Shown: positions 52,155-62,932 of the stretch, piece by piece
Layout: every line of letters starts with the position of its first letter
Position numbering within the stretch: position 1 is the stretch's first letter
Source: Ruegeria sp. Ofav3-42
Lineage (GTDB): Bacteria; Pseudomonadota; Alphaproteobacteria; Rhodobacterales; Rhodobacteraceae
Direction of reading: 5' to 3'
Length of the DNA stretch: 64,000 nt
NCBI RefSeq assembly: GCF_022347725.1
Contig: NZ_JAKRGB010000002.1
Coordinates: 1 to 64,000 of the forward strand
Position numbers and translations under genes: made by a program
The notes under the pieces: model-generated
Database searches by the model: none
What the model was told of the DNA's origin: nothing
What the model saw: the letters and a program-made list of their open reading frames with translations, nothing else

Positions 52155-53129
52155 TCAGGTCAGGAAACCCAGCGCTTTTGCAAAGACTTCGGGGTCAGCG
52201 TTGCCCCCCGAAGCCACCACGATCACCGCGTCGCTTTCGATTTCGTCCGCCCTATAAAGCGCCGATGCAAGCGACACCGCGCCACCCGGCTCCAGTACGA
52301 TCTTTAGGCGCAAAAAGGCCTGTGCCATGGCGCGCATGGCCTCGTCCTCGGTGACCGACAGGCCCGGACCGCAGAGCCGGTTCAGGATCGGAAAAGTGAT
52401 CTGGCCCGGCTGCGGCGTCAGGATCGCATCGCAGATATTGCCGGCGGTGGCATTGTTGCTTTGAATACAACCAGTGGCGAGGGATCGTTTGACGTCATCA
52501 AATCCCTTTGGCTCGCAAGGGCGGGCCCGCAGACCCGGCGCGTGACCTTCCAGTGCCAGTGCGATGCCGGATGTCAGCCCGCCGCCGCCACAACACACTA
52601 GTACATCGGCTTCGTTGACGTCCATTTCCGCCGCCTGCCGCGCAAGCTCCAGTCCGACAGTGCCCTGACCTGCGATGACCTGAGGTTCATCGTACGGCCG
52701 TATCAATGTCAGCCCGCGCTCGGATGCCAGTGCTTCGCCGATTTCCTCGCGGCTTTCGTTCGCGCGGTCATAAAGGACAACTTCGGCACCCAGCGCGCGT
52801 GTGTTGTTGATCTTCAACTGCGGTGCATCGGATGGCATCACGATCACCGACGAAATCCCGTGCTGAGCTGCCGCATACGCCACGCCCTGCGCGTGATTGC
52901 CCGAGGAATAGGCGATCACGCCACGCTGACGGTCCTCATTGCCCAAAGCTGAAATAGCCGACCACGCACCACGGAACTTGAAGCTGCCAGTGTGTTGCAG
53001 GCACTCGGGTTTCACCAGTACGCGTCGGCCCGCGATTTCATCCAAGAAGGGTGAGCTCAGAATTGGCGTTTCCCGAACATGTCCTCTGAGCCGCCCTGCG
53101 GCGGCCTCGATCATTTCAAGTGTGCTCAT
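52155..53129 (-). CDS. PLP-dependent serine/threonine dehydratase
   Basis: The 324-residue fold-type II enzyme has the PLP lysine in TGSFKFRGA (Lys51), SSGNHAQGVAYAA, the phosphate-binding loop CCGGGGLTSGIALAL and the late SGGN(A)DP turn. It lacks the ACT regulatory domain of biosynthetic IlvA, so it is a catabolic dehydratase or racemase (threonine, serine or hydroxyaspartate type). It overlaps the upstream hydrolase by ATGA. Confidence 0.9.
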   Translation of the reverse strand: MSTLEMIEAAAGRLRGHVRETPILSSPFLDEIAGRRVLVKPECLQHTGSFKFRGAWSAISALGNEDRQRGVIAYSSGNHAQGVAYAAAQHGISSVIVMPSDAPQLKINNTRALGAEVVLYDRANESREEIGEALASERGLTLIRPYDEPQVIAGQGTVGLELARQAAEMDVNEADVLVCCGGGGLTSGIALALEGHAPGLRARPCEPKGFDDVKRSLATGCIQSNNATAGNICDAILTPQPGQITFPILNRLCGPGLSVTEDEAMRAMAQAFLRLKIVLEPGGAVSLASALYRADEIESDAVIVVASGGNADPEVFAKALGFLT

Positions 53130-53953
53130 GTGGCGTTCAGTACCTTGTGAATAAGTTCAAGCGACTGCGGCTCGTCCAGAAACGGGGCGTGGCCGCGATC
53201 CGGAATTTCTGCTGAGATAAGGCCGGGATGGCGGTTGTGCATCTCTGTCAGCGTGTCTTTGCCGAGCACATCCGAGTTTGCCCCACGAACGACCCCGGTC
53301 GGGATGCCTTGCAGCGCTTCAAAGAACATCCACAGGTCCGGAGTACCTCCGGCGGTGGCCTGCTCCAGCAGCGCGGTGCGCAACGCGGGATCATAGCGCA
53401 GCGCAAGGCCGTCCGAGGTCTCTTCAAACTGAATCTCGGCCTGCTGTCGCCAACGTTCCAGTGGAACGCCGGGGAAGTGGGGTTCCATGACATGCTGCAG
53501 CGCCTGTGCCGCTTGGTCGTAAGTTCCGGATACGGGCGGTTTGCCGACATATTCCATGATCTTGATGATGCCCGACGGGTCCAAGACGGGGCCGACATCG
53601 TTCAGAACCACGCTCGACAACCGGTCAGGGTGGCTTGCCGCCAGCGCCATGGCGATCAGTCCGCCGCGTGATGTGCCGATGACGTTCACGCGGTCCAGAC
53701 CAAGGTGGTCCAACAACTCGATCGCGTCATGCGATTCGCGATTGACGTTGTAGTTCATGTAGTCGGGGTCATGATCCGATTGCCCGCGCCCTCGGTAATC
53801 CATCGCGATCATCCGCATATCGATCAGATGTGGCGCGAGAAACGAAAAGTCCCTGCTGTTACGGGTCAAACCCGCAAGACACAGCACCGGCTTCCCGGCT
53901 CCGGTGTCCTCGAAATAGATACGTCTGTCGTCAGACGTTGTAAAAAAAGCCAT
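53126..53953 (-). CDS. Alpha/beta hydrolase
   Basis: The 275-residue protein has RIYFEDTGAGKPVLCLAGLTRNSRDF, MDYRGRGQSD, nucleophile elbow GTSRGG (Ser95) and late His in DRGHAPFLDEP, as in epoxide hydrolase/enol-lactonase-like enzymes. ATG 53951-53953 shares a base with the stop of the upstream HAD gene (TAATG), so it is preferred over an in-frame start 20 codons earlier. It is part of a tight hydrolase-dehydratase-dehalogenase operon. Confidence 0.88.
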   Translation of the reverse strand: MAFFTTSDDRRIYFEDTGAGKPVLCLAGLTRNSRDFSFLAPHLIDMRMIAMDYRGRGQSDHDPDYMNYNVNRESHDAIELLDHLGLDRVNVIGTSRGGLIAMALAASHPDRLSSVVLNDVGPVLDPSGIIKIMEYVGKPPVSGTYDQAAQALQHVMEPHFPGVPLERWRQQAEIQFEETSDGLALRYDPALRTALLEQATAGGTPDLWMFFEALQGIPTGVVRGANSDVLGKDTLTEMHNRHPGLISAEIPDRGHAPFLDEPQSLELIHKVLNAT

Positions 53954-54639
53954 TAGAGTCCAGCCAGTTGAGGAATGCTCGTCAGGTCGGACAGTACATG
54001 TGCAGGCGTCCATGGCAAGCGGTCCATCGGTTCCCCTGCGCGATTTACCCAGGCCGTAACAAAGCCATACCCGCTGGCCCCGGCGGCATCCCAGCCATTC
54101 GAGCTGACGAACAGGACTTGGTCGCGGGCACAGCCGAATCTTTCCTGCACAAGGTCGTAGACACGCGAATCCGGTTTGAAGATGCCGACGCTTTCGACAG
54201 ACAGAACATCGTCCAGAAGATCGCCTATGCCCGCCGATTGGACAGCGCCGTCCAACATCGGAGGGGATCCGTTCGACAGAATTGCCGTTTGCAGCCCGCT
54301 TGCTTTCAATGCGCGCAGCATTTCCGGAACTTCAGCATAGGCCTGCAATTCCCAATAAAGATCAAGAAGCCGCTGCCGCAGCGCTGCGTCTCCTTCCAGC
54401 CCCGTGGCCTCAAGCGCCCAATCAAGTCCATCTTGGGTGACGTCCCAGAAATCCGCATGAGCGTCCGTAACCGCGCGCAGCCAGGTGTATTGCAACTGTT
54501 TAAGACGCCAGTGGTTGGCCAATTCGGGCCATTTCTGCCGAAGGGCTTCAAAACCCGGTTCCGCAGCTGCCTGTCGCGCGGCAGCCGCCACGTCGAACAA
54601 AGTTCCATAGGCATCAAAAACGCAGGTCGTGATCGGCAT
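53953..54639 (-). CDS. Haloacid dehalogenase, type II
   Basis: The 228-residue HAD-superfamily protein matches L-2-haloacid dehalogenases in all blocks: FDAYGTLFD with nucleophile Asp9, TILSNGSP-like AILSNGSPPMLD, VGIFKPDSRVY and FVSSNGWDAAGASGYGF. It would hydrolyse short L-2-haloacids to D-2-hydroxy acids. ATG 54639 is preceded by GGAGGGG; the frame extends 17 codons upstream without support. First gene of the operon that continues with the hydrolase and dehydratase. Confidence 0.88.
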   Translation of the reverse strand: MPITTCVFDAYGTLFDVAAAARQAAAEPGFEALRQKWPELANHWRLKQLQYTWLRAVTDAHADFWDVTQDGLDWALEATGLEGDAALRQRLLDLYWELQAYAEVPEMLRALKASGLQTAILSNGSPPMLDGAVQSAGIGDLLDDVLSVESVGIFKPDSRVYDLVQERFGCARDQVLFVSSNGWDAAGASGYGFVTAWVNRAGEPMDRLPWTPAHVLSDLTSIPQLAGL

Positions 54640-54766
54640 TTGGTCCCCTCCCATCCATTCGGGGCAGGTTTGCATAACAACAGAAGCCATAAAAGAGGTC
54701 AGGGTTTACAATGTCGTGTGACACCCTAGGCTTGGCCGCTCAACTTTTTAACGGCCGGAGGCCAAA

Positions 54767-55195
54767 ATGACCGAAATCAAACAAGGCGACACGGTTCGCA
54801 TCCACTACACAGGAACGTTGCTGGATGGGAACGTCTTCGACAGTTCCGAAGGACGTGATCCGCTGGAATTTGTCGTAGGTTCTGGCCAGATCATCCCCGG
54901 TTTGGATGCGGCGATCCCGGGCCTGAACGTGGGTGACAAGAAACGGGTCGAGATTGCCTGCGTTGATGCCTATGGCCCGATCAATCCCGCGGCGCGTCAG
55001 CAAATCCCGCGCGAGGGTATTCCGGATGACATTCCGCTGGATCCGGGCACCCAATTGCAAATGCAGACGCCAGACGGGCAGGCCGTGCCAGTGACGGTCG
55101 TCGATTCCGACGAAGCGACCGTAACGCTGGATGCAAATCACCCTCTGGCCGGTCAGGACCTGATTTTTGACATTGAGGTTGTCTCGGTGAATTAA
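54767..55195 (+). CDS. FKBP-type peptidyl-prolyl isomerase (SlyD-like)
   Basis: The 142-residue protein starts with the FKBP half VRIHYTGTLLDGNVFDSSEGRDPLEFVVGSGQIIPGLDAAIPGLNVGDKK, has an insert-in-flap chaperone-like domain (about 70-120) and closes with LAGQDLIFDIEVVSV, the SlyD layout. The metal-binding His-rich tail of E. coli SlyD is missing. It assists proline-limited folding in the cytoplasm. Confidence 0.92.
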   Translation: MTEIKQGDTVRIHYTGTLLDGNVFDSSEGRDPLEFVVGSGQIIPGLDAAIPGLNVGDKKRVEIACVDAYGPINPAARQQIPREGIPDDIPLDPGTQLQMQTPDGQAVPVTVVDSDEATVTLDANHPLAGQDLIFDIEVVSVN

Positions 55196-55213
55196 CCGAA
55201 TGCCGACGGCACC

Positions 55214-55239
55214 GGATCAGCCCGTGATGAGGCTGATCC
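55214..55239. terminator. Bidirectional hairpin between convergent FKBP and small membrane gene
   Basis: A perfect 9-bp inverted repeat (GGATCAGCC 55214-55222, GGCTGATCC 55231-55239) with an 8-base loop starts 19 bases after the FKBP stop and overlaps the last codons of the reverse gene. No T run on either side. Confidence 0.5.
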
Positions 55240-55408
55240 AGGATTCTACGGTCGCACGTACATGCGGTTGCGTGAAGAACACGAACAGCATCAGTAGAGT
55301 GGTTAGTGCCAACAGCGCGATGCGTCCACGCAAGCCCAGAAAACCAGACCTGCGTTGCGACCGGGCGCTGCGCGTGTTGCTTGCTAGAATGTGATCGGCT
55401 TTGCTCAT
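55217..55408 (-). CDS. Small single-span membrane protein of unknown function
   Basis: The 63-residue protein has a basic N-terminal segment (RSARSQRRSGFLGLRGR), one membrane helix (about 31-46, IALLALTTLLMLFVFF) and a short tail THVRATVESWISLI-like. Composition (positive-inside, then helix, then conserved-looking tail) and isolated position between two housekeeping genes argue it is real. Function unknown. Confidence 0.62.
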   Translation of the reverse strand: MSKADHILASNTRSARSQRRSGFLGLRGRIALLALTTLLMLFVFFTQPHVRATVESWISLITG

Positions 55409-55467
55409 GCCGATATCCCTGCCCGTGAAAGATGGTCAAATCTTGGCACCGGCAGGGAAAGATCGGG

Positions 55468-56262
55468 TCACATGTGATCGGGCTGCGGCATGCCCAAAAC
55501 GTGGAAGCCGCCATCGACGCGGATGATCTCACCCGACGTGCACGCGCCCGCATCTGACGTTAGGTAAACTGCGGTGCCGCCAACGGCCTCAAGCGACGCG
55601 TTCGAACGCATGGGCGCGTTCTGATCGCAGAACTTGTAGGTCTTGCGCGCACCGCCGATCGCCGCACCTGCCAGCGTCTTCATCGGGCCGGGCGAGATCG
55701 CGTTGACGCGGATGCCTTCGGGGCCAAGATCGTTGGCCAGATAACGCGTCGCCGATTCCAGCGCGGCCTTGGCCACACCCATCACGTTGTAGTTCGGGAC
55801 AACCTTGTTCGACCCCTGATACGTCAGGGTCAGCAGCGTGCCACCATTCTCTTGCATCAGCGGGTAGGCGCGGCGTGCGACCTCGATGAAGGAATAGGCC
55901 GACACGTCCAGCGAATGCTTGAAGTTGGCTCGCGTGGTGTTCAGGAACCGACCTGTCAGTTCGGACTTGTCCGAATAGGCGATGGCGTGGACCACGAAGT
56001 CAATTGTGGGCCAGCGCGCACCAAGCTCTTCGAACGCACGGTCCAGCGACTCGTCATCCGTGACGTCCGCGTCCACCATGAAATCACTGCCCAGGCTTTG
56101 TGCCAGCGGCTCAAGCCGTTTGCCGAACGCTTCGCCCTGATAGGTGAATGCCAGCTCGGCACCGGCCTCGTGCATGGCTTTGGCGATACCCCAAGCAATG
56201 GAACGGTCGTTCGCCACGCCCATGATCAGGCCGCGTTTGCCCTTAAGAAGATCCGACATCAT
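55468..56262 (-). CDS. fabI: Enoyl-ACP reductase (NADH)
   Basis: The 264-residue enzyme reduces trans-2-enoyl-ACP in the last step of each fatty-acid elongation cycle. It has the FabI-specific nucleotide site GLIMGVANDRSIAWGIA, DVTDDESLD, VHAIAYSDKSEL and the catalytic Y-x6-K in NYNVMGVAKAALE. Start is ATG 56262 or 56259 (adjacent ATGs); GTG 56268 overlapping the fabB stop is a third choice. Transcribed with fabB and fabA. Confidence 0.95.
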   Translation of the reverse strand: MMSDLLKGKRGLIMGVANDRSIAWGIAKAMHEAGAELAFTYQGEAFGKRLEPLAQSLGSDFMVDADVTDDESLDRAFEELGARWPTIDFVVHAIAYSDKSELTGRFLNTTRANFKHSLDVSAYSFIEVARRAYPLMQENGGTLLTLTYQGSNKVVPNYNVMGVAKAALESATRYLANDLGPEGIRVNAISPGPMKTLAGAAIGGARKTYKFCDQNAPMRSNASLEAVGGTAVYLTSDAGACTSGEIIRVDGGFHVLGMPQPDHM

Positions 56263-56264
56263 AC

Positions 56265-57494
<1,230 letters not shown>

Positions 57495-57525
57495 GTGCGT
57501 GCTCCTTATTTCGGGCCTGTCAGGC

Positions 57526-58035
57526 TCAGGCTTCAGACAGAACGACTTTCATGTCTTTGACGTCGTAAATCATTTCGCCGTCCGCTTCGACGATACCATC
57601 CGCCACACCCATGGTCAGGCGGCGGGTCTGGATCGCCTTCTTGAAATCGATTTTATAGGTCAGCATCTTGCGGTCCGGACGCACCATGCCGGTCAGTTTG
57701 ACCTCACCCACACCAACGGCCATGCCGCGCCCCTGCCAGCCGCGCCAGCCAAGGTTGAAACCGGTCAGCTGCCACAGACCATCCAGCCCCAGACAGCCGG
57801 GCATGATCGGGTTGCCGGGGAAATGGCAGTCAAAGAACCAAAGGTCCGGCGTGATGTCGAATTCGGCCAGAACATGGCCTTTTCCATGCGCGCCACCATC
57901 GGCCGAGATGTCGGTGATCCGGTCCATCATCAGCATCGGCGGAGCAGGCAATTGCGCATTACCGGGGCCGAATAATTCGCCACGGGCGCATTTCAGCAGA
58001 TCGTCCTTGTCAAAGCTGCTCGGGAATTGGGCCAT
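57526..58035 (-). CDS. fabA: 3-hydroxydecanoyl-ACP dehydratase/isomerase
   Basis: The 169-residue enzyme dehydrates 3-hydroxydecanoyl-ACP and isomerises the product to the cis-3 form, the branch point of unsaturated fatty-acid synthesis. Active-site His is in [22 protein letters not shown], where the second block holds the Asp. ATG 58033-58035 follows GGAGAGG; an open upstream frame (to 58164) is not supported. First gene of fabABI, divergent from irr. Confidence 0.96.
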   Translation of the reverse strand: MAQFPSSFDKDDLLKCARGELFGPGNAQLPAPPMLMMDRITDISADGGAHGKGHVLAEFDITPDLWFFDCHFPGNPIMPGCLGLDGLWQLTGFNLGWRGWQGRGMAVGVGEVKLTGMVRPDRKMLTYKIDFKKAIQTRRLTMGVADGIVEADGEMIYDVKDMKVVLSEA

Positions 58036-58164
58036 TCTGCCGCCTCTCCTGCCAGGGGTCCGTTCGTTATATCTGGCCTCGTCTAGCACCCGTATGCAAG
58101 GTCCTGCAAGAGCACCGCGCCACATCCTGTTGTGCAGACGACATTCTTTGCGAATGAATTTCAT

Positions 58165-58193
58165 TTGAAATTACCCGAACACAGCACTTATAT
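58165..58193 (+). promoter_or_regulatory. Sigma-70-type promoter of irr
   Basis: TTGAAA (58165-58170) and TTATAT (58188-58193) are 17 bases apart, near-consensus boxes, about 30 bases before the irr ATG at 58224. Confidence 0.6.
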
Positions 58194-58223
58194 ATAGTTC
58201 AGCAACAATTGGGTTTCGGACCG

Positions 58224-58640
58224 ATGACACCTCAGAGCCAGAACATAGCCACGGATTGGTTGGTTGACGCCGGGCTGCGCCCCACGCGCCAACGTGTTGC
58301 ATTGGCCGAACTTCTGGTCGGCGATGGGCGCCACCGCCATGTCACGGCCGAAAGTCTGTTCGAAGCGGCTAAAAAGAACGGTGACGCAGTTTCATTGGCG
58401 ACGGTGTACAATACGCTGCGCGCGTTTTGCGATGCCGGTGTTCTGCAGGAAATCACCGTTGATGGCTCGAAGAGTTACTTCGACACCAACACCCACGATC
58501 ACCCCCATTTCTACTGGGAAGACGAAAGCCGGCTGAGCGACGCGCCGTCGGATCAATTGGTGATTCAACGGCTGCCAGAAGCGCCCGAAGGCGTCGAGAT
58601 TGCGTCTGTCGACGTTGTGATCCGTCTGCGAAAAAAGTAA
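58224..58640 (+). CDS. irr: Irr, Fur-family iron response regulator
   Basis: The 138-residue Fur-superfamily protein has winged-helix block LRPTRQRVALAELLVGDGRHRHVTAESLFEAAKKNGDAVSLATVYNTLRAFCDAGVLQEI and the His-rich HDHPHFYW, but lacks the C-terminal CxxC pairs of Fur, as expected for Irr, the heme-responsive regulator of alphaproteobacteria. Its place divergent from fabA is a conserved synteny in this class. ATG 58224 is preferred to a start five codons upstream. Confidence 0.93.
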   Translation: MTPQSQNIATDWLVDAGLRPTRQRVALAELLVGDGRHRHVTAESLFEAAKKNGDAVSLATVYNTLRAFCDAGVLQEITVDGSKSYFDTNTHDHPHFYWEDESRLSDAPSDQLVIQRLPEAPEGVEIASVDVVIRLRKK

Positions 58641-58641
58641 C

Positions 58642-59532
58642 TCAACCCAAAAGCTCGGTCAGAATGCGTTCTGCGACCGCCGTGTTCGGGTCTGCAGGGC
58701 CGGTTCCATGACGCGCTAATACCACGGGTTCCGCCGCAATCCGATCCGATACCGGAAGACTGACCAGAGGCATTCCATCATAGCTGTAGGTAGACGGTGG
58801 GTTGGCGTAGCTGATGGCAATACCCTCCTGATGAGCGGCCAGGCTGCGTTGGATTTCCAGCGAGGCCGCGCGATGTGCCACCGAAGGCCTCAACCCGATC
58901 TGTCGGAAAAGGCCCAATACATGCTGCGCCGAAAGCCCCTCGTTCGACAGAATCAGGGGGTGGGTGGCCAGTTCATCCAACGATACAGACGACGCGCCCG
59001 CCAAAGGGTGGTGGGGGGCCATGATAGCGTTGGGCAGACTGGTGAACAGGGTGGTTTGCTGAAACGCTGCATCCATACTCAGCCCATAAGTCAGCGCCAG
59101 GTCGATCTGCCCGTCAATTAGACCAGAGATCAGACCTTCGAACCCATCCACCTTGTAGGTTAAGGCCAAATCAGGAAGCGCAGTGCGCAACTTACGCACG
59201 GCGCTTGCAAGAAAAAACGGGGCCAGATCGACGAAGCAACCAAGCCGCAGCTGCGCCTTGGTTGCATGGATTTGATCCGCTTTTTCCAGCCGGGCCGCGC
59301 CAGCCAGCAAAGTCTCGGCGTCCTCAATGAAACTGCGGCCCTGAGGCGTCAGCGCCATGGACGCCCCGCGTTTTCGCGTGAAAAGCGGATAGCCAATATG
59401 CGATTCGACGCGTGTCAGGGCAGTGGACAATGCCGGTTGCGATACGTTCAGCTGTTGCGCGGCGGCGGACAAGCTGCCGAAGCGGCCGATTGCGCAGACA
59501 TATTCGTACTGACGAAGTGAAATATATAACAT
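58642..59532 (-). CDS. LysR-family transcriptional regulator
   Basis: The 296-residue protein has an N-terminal LysR helix-turn-helix (YEYVCAIGRFGSLSAAAQQLNVSQPALSTALTRVESHIGYPLFTRKRG, about 9-56) and a type 2 periplasmic-binding-like effector domain. Convergent with irr (1-bp gap) and divergent from the PhyH-type dioxygenase gene at 59619, which it probably controls. Confidence 0.93.
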   Translation of the reverse strand: MLYISLRQYEYVCAIGRFGSLSAAAQQLNVSQPALSTALTRVESHIGYPLFTRKRGASMALTPQGRSFIEDAETLLAGAARLEKADQIHATKAQLRLGCFVDLAPFFLASAVRKLRTALPDLALTYKVDGFEGLISGLIDGQIDLALTYGLSMDAAFQQTTLFTSLPNAIMAPHHPLAGASSVSLDELATHPLILSNEGLSAQHVLGLFRQIGLRPSVAHRAASLEIQRSLAAHQEGIAISYANPPSTYSYDGMPLVSLPVSDRIAAEPVVLARHGTGPADPNTAVAERILTELLG

Positions 59533-59618
59533 GAAGTTAAATCTAACTTAGAAAGATATTATTTGAACAGAGGGGTCATCCATGCGCAGATCGGCGCACC
59601 ACCGGCACGGAGACAAAC

Positions 59619-60416
59619 ATGACGCACCCTCTGGTTACACACGAGATGATCGACACCTATCAAAAGGATGGCGTGGTCCTGATCAAAGGACTGTTTACCG
59701 GTCACGTAGAAACCCTGCGCGAGGGGGTTGCGGCGAACATGGCCGAGCCGGGACCTTACGCGTCGGAGAACAAGAAAGAGGGCGAAACAGGCCGGTTCTT
59801 CGACGACTATTGCAACTGGTCCCGGATCGAACAATTTCAGACGGTGATTCAAAATTCACCTGCCGCTGAAGTTGCGGCGGACTTGATGCAGTCCGACACG
59901 GTGCAGATGTTCCACGACCACGTTTTGGTCAAAGAGCCCGGCACCTCGATGGCGACGCCGTGGCATCAGGATGGCCCATATTATTTCGTGGAAGGGCAGC
60001 AGACGATCAGCTTCTGGTCGCCGCTCGACCCTGTAAAGCAGGCCACGTTGCGCTGTGTGGCGGGGTCGCACCGGTGGGAGAAAGAAGTCCTGCCGACGCG
60101 CTGGGTCTCGGAAGAGGGGTTCTTTGCGGACGAGGGTCAGTACATTCCAGTTCCGGACCCCGACGCCGAGGGGATGAAGGTCGTGGAGTTCGAGATGGAA
60201 CCGGGTGACGCGGTCGCCTTCAACTATCGAACTTTGCACGGCGCGCGAGGCAATCAATCAGCCAGCCGTCGCCGCGCATTCTCGTTGCGTTTGGTCGGCG
60301 ACGATGCGCGTTATGTTGAACGCCCCGGGCGTACGTCACCGCCGTTTCCCGGGCATGACATGGAACCCGGTCAACGCCTGCGCGAGGATTGGTTTCCGGT
60401 GTTGCTGCGGCGTTGA
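59619..60416 (+). CDS. Phytanoyl-CoA dioxygenase (PhyH) family protein
   Basis: The 265-residue Fe(II)/2-oxoglutarate oxygenase has the iron motif in TPWHQDGPYYF (His-x-Asp), the distal His in RTLHGARGN and the 2-oxoglutarate-binding Arg nearby (SRRRAFSLRLVG). In bacteria such enzymes hydroxylate varied substrates, including quaternary ammonium and phosphonate compounds; the substrate is not deducible. ATG 59619 lies 86 bp from the divergent LysR start. Confidence 0.87.
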   Translation: MTHPLVTHEMIDTYQKDGVVLIKGLFTGHVETLREGVAANMAEPGPYASENKKEGETGRFFDDYCNWSRIEQFQTVIQNSPAAEVAADLMQSDTVQMFHDHVLVKEPGTSMATPWHQDGPYYFVEGQQTISFWSPLDPVKQATLRCVAGSHRWEKEVLPTRWVSEEGFFADEGQYIPVPDPDAEGMKVVEFEMEPGDAVAFNYRTLHGARGNQSASRRRAFSLRLVGDDARYVERPGRTSPPFPGHDMEPGQRLREDWFPVLLRR

Positions 60417-60447
60417 AGAAAGGCGCGGAACCGCAAAAATGGGCGGG

Positions 60448-61311
60448 TCAGAACCACTGACCCGTTTCGATTAATCCCAGATCAAGCAACTGGTTCGACG
60501 ACCATTCGAACGGGATTGAATTGCGCCAGCGAAAGGTCGGGATATCGAATGTTGACCCGGCATTGGTTTTCAGCGCTTTGGCCGCCCGGAACGAACAGAT
60601 CGCGGCCGAAAGGTTATGATGCCAAGGGCAGGAATACGTGTTGTATTCCGCCTCATTGAACGTGTGATCCGGCCGGAGCGTCAAACCCTTTTGGGATTTG
60701 AAGAGCGAGATACGATCAATCCGGCGGCTTTGCAGGGGAACGTGTTCCTCGAATCGCCAGCGTAGCCCTCCGGACATATCCAGTTGTCGTTCCCTCGGGT
60801 TTTTCTGCGAATCAAGCCGCGCCTGTGCAAAATAACCGGTGCGATCCAACATCGCACGATCTGGCGAGACACCGTTGGGGAATTCGCTCAGATCATCAGC
60901 ATACAGATCGATGACGTGGCTCAGCATCGAGTCCCGACGTTCTTCGGTATGGAAGGCCAGCATTTCGCCAACGGAGCGTGACTCGCAGAAGGGAAAAAAC
61001 AGGTACTCGGCGTTGTAGCAATAATACACCCAAAGACCGGGGGCTGCCTGGATGATCCGGTTGATGGTGTCGAACACGACAGTCCTGGGCGCGCAGGTCA
61101 GGGTGACGCGATGAACCCGATCCACAAGCTCGGGGTCCATCCCAAATTCTTGCGGCATGAAAACGATCAGGGATTTGAACCCCAGCTTCAGGTGGTGGCG
61201 GATGGTGCTGTCGATCTCGACGTCATCCTCGACAAAGATCAGCGCAACGGGGCCTTTGGCCAAAGCCGCGTTGCCTGTTTTCAGGAAACTGTCGAAGGAT
61301 TCATATCGCAT
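60448..61311 (-). CDS. Conserved protein, glycosyltransferase-like
   Basis: The 287-residue protein begins MRYESFDSFLKTGNAALAKGPVALIFVEDDVEIDSTIRHHLKLGFKSLIVF, a GT-A-like start with acidic EDD, and contains VYYCYNAEYLFFPFCESRSVGEMLAFHTEERRD and CPWHHNLSAAICSFRAAKALKTNAGSTFDIPTFRWRNSIPFEWSSNQ. It resembles glycosyltransferase 2/92-type proteins, but I cannot assign it firmly. ATG 61311 is preferred; a start 20 codons upstream is possible. Divergent from miaB. Confidence 0.7.
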   Translation of the reverse strand: MRYESFDSFLKTGNAALAKGPVALIFVEDDVEIDSTIRHHLKLGFKSLIVFMPQEFGMDPELVDRVHRVTLTCAPRTVVFDTINRIIQAAPGLWVYYCYNAEYLFFPFCESRSVGEMLAFHTEERRDSMLSHVIDLYADDLSEFPNGVSPDRAMLDRTGYFAQARLDSQKNPRERQLDMSGGLRWRFEEHVPLQSRRIDRISLFKSQKGLTLRPDHTFNEAEYNTYSCPWHHNLSAAICSFRAAKALKTNAGSTFDIPTFRWRNSIPFEWSSNQLLDLGLIETGQWF

Positions 61312-61431
61312 TGCCTGTCCGGTACTGCCTTGCTGGAGTTTCGGACCAAAATCGGGTAATCGCGTCGCCATTGCAAGCGGCGTTCGTAGGGTATAGAGGA
61401 CGCCGGTCCCGCAAATGCAAAGGCCGTTGTC

Positions 61432-62751
61432 ATGTCAGAACCCAAAAAGCTGTACATCAAGACCTATGGTTGCCAGATGAACGTCTACGACAGCGAGCGT
61501 ATGGCGGAAACGCTGGGCGGACAGGGGTATGTGGAGACAAAAAGCCCCGATGACGCGGATATGATTCTGCTGAACACCTGCCATATTCGGGAAAAAGCGG
61601 CCGAAAAAATCTATTCCGAGTTGGGCCGTTTCAAGGGCCTGAAAAGCGAAAAGCCGGACCTCAAGATCGGCGTTGCCGGCTGCGTCGCGCAGGCCGAGGG
61701 CGAAGAGATCATGCGCCGTCAGCCGATGGTGGACTTGGTTGTTGGCCCACAAAGTTATCACCGCCTGCCCGAGATGGAGGCGAAGACCCGCACCGGTGCC
61801 AAAGCGCTGGACACCGATTTCCCGGAAGAGGACAAGTTCGAGAAACTCAAAGGCCGTCCCAAGGCCAAGCGTGGACCGACTGCGTTTCTGACCGTGCAGG
61901 AAGGCTGCGACAAGTTCTGTGCGTTCTGCGTGGTGCCCTACACGCGCGGGGCCGAGGTCAGCCGACCCGCTGATCGTATCCTGCGCGAGGCGAATGATCT
62001 GGTCGAACGCGGTGTGCGTGAAATCACGCTGCTGGGGCAGAACGTCAACGCTTATCACGGCGCAGGCCCGAACGGTGACATGACACTGGCCGGTCTGATC
62101 TGGGAGTTGAACAAGGTCGACGGGCTGGAGCGCATCAGGTTCACCACCTCGCACCCCAATGACATGGCCGATGATCTGATCGAGGCGCACGGGACGTGTG
62201 AAAAGCTGATGCCCTATCTGCACCTGCCAGTTCAGTCGGGTTCGGATCGTATTCTCAAGCGGATGAACCGCAGCCACACCGCCGAAAGCTATCTGCGCCT
62301 GATCGAGCGCATTCGTGCCGCGCGCCCGGATATCGTGATGTCCGGAGACTTTATCGTCGGGTTCCCCGAGGAGACGGAAGAGGATTTCCAGGCCACCATG
62401 GATTTGGTGGAAGAGGTCAAATACGGCTACGCCTATTCGTTCAAGTACTCGACGCGGCCCGGCACCCCGGCGGCCGAAAGGTCTCAGGTTGATCCTGAGG
62501 CGGCGGATGACCGCCTGCAGCGGCTTCAGGCCCTGATCACGCGTCACCAGCGCGAAATTCAGGATGCGATGGTTGGTCGGAACGTCAAAGTTCTGTTCGA
62601 AAAGACAGGCCGTCAGCCAGGGCAGATGGTCGGAAAATCCGAGTATCTTCATTCAGTTCACGTGTCTGCCGCCGATCTCGCGGTGGGCGAACTCCTGGAT
62701 GTTCGGATCACAGGGTCAGGTGCAAACTCGCTTGCGGGAGAGTTGGTTTAA
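61432..62751 (+). CDS. miaB: tRNA-2-methylthio-N6-dimethylallyladenosine synthase MiaB
   Basis: The 439-residue radical-SAM methylthiotransferase modifies A37 of tRNAs reading UNN codons. N-terminal UPF0004 domain cysteines are in [14 protein letters not shown] (Cys14), LLNTCHIRE and GVAGCVAQ; the radical-SAM CX3CX2C is [16 protein letters not shown]; a C-terminal TRAM domain runs from about 375 ([30 protein letters not shown]). ATG 61432 follows a weak ribosome site. Confidence 0.97.
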   Translation: MSEPKKLYIKTYGCQMNVYDSERMAETLGGQGYVETKSPDDADMILLNTCHIREKAAEKIYSELGRFKGLKSEKPDLKIGVAGCVAQAEGEEIMRRQPMVDLVVGPQSYHRLPEMEAKTRTGAKALDTDFPEEDKFEKLKGRPKAKRGPTAFLTVQEGCDKFCAFCVVPYTRGAEVSRPADRILREANDLVERGVREITLLGQNVNAYHGAGPNGDMTLAGLIWELNKVDGLERIRFTTSHPNDMADDLIEAHGTCEKLMPYLHLPVQSGSDRILKRMNRSHTAESYLRLIERIRAARPDIVMSGDFIVGFPEETEEDFQATMDLVEEVKYGYAYSFKYSTRPGTPAAERSQVDPEAADDRLQRLQALITRHQREIQDAMVGRNVKVLFEKTGRQPGQMVGKSEYLHSVHVSAADLAVGELLDVRITGSGANSLAGELV

Positions 62752-62932
62752 CGCGGCCTTTATGCGCCGTTTGGAAACCATATTGATTTGTTAATTCCAA
62801 ATTTACCCTTGATTTATCACTTGGAACTATGTTCCGAGAAAAATCAGGATTTTTAGGGGCCTAGGGTTTTAGGTCTTTGAAAGCCCATTTCTGTGCCGAC
62901 CGGATCAACAGGTCGGGCGATGGAGGGTACGA

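Noticed and set aside
61435..62652. 405-codon minus-strand frame opposite miaB
   Set aside because: miaB is certain from its cysteine motifs; the antisense frame is a composition artefact.
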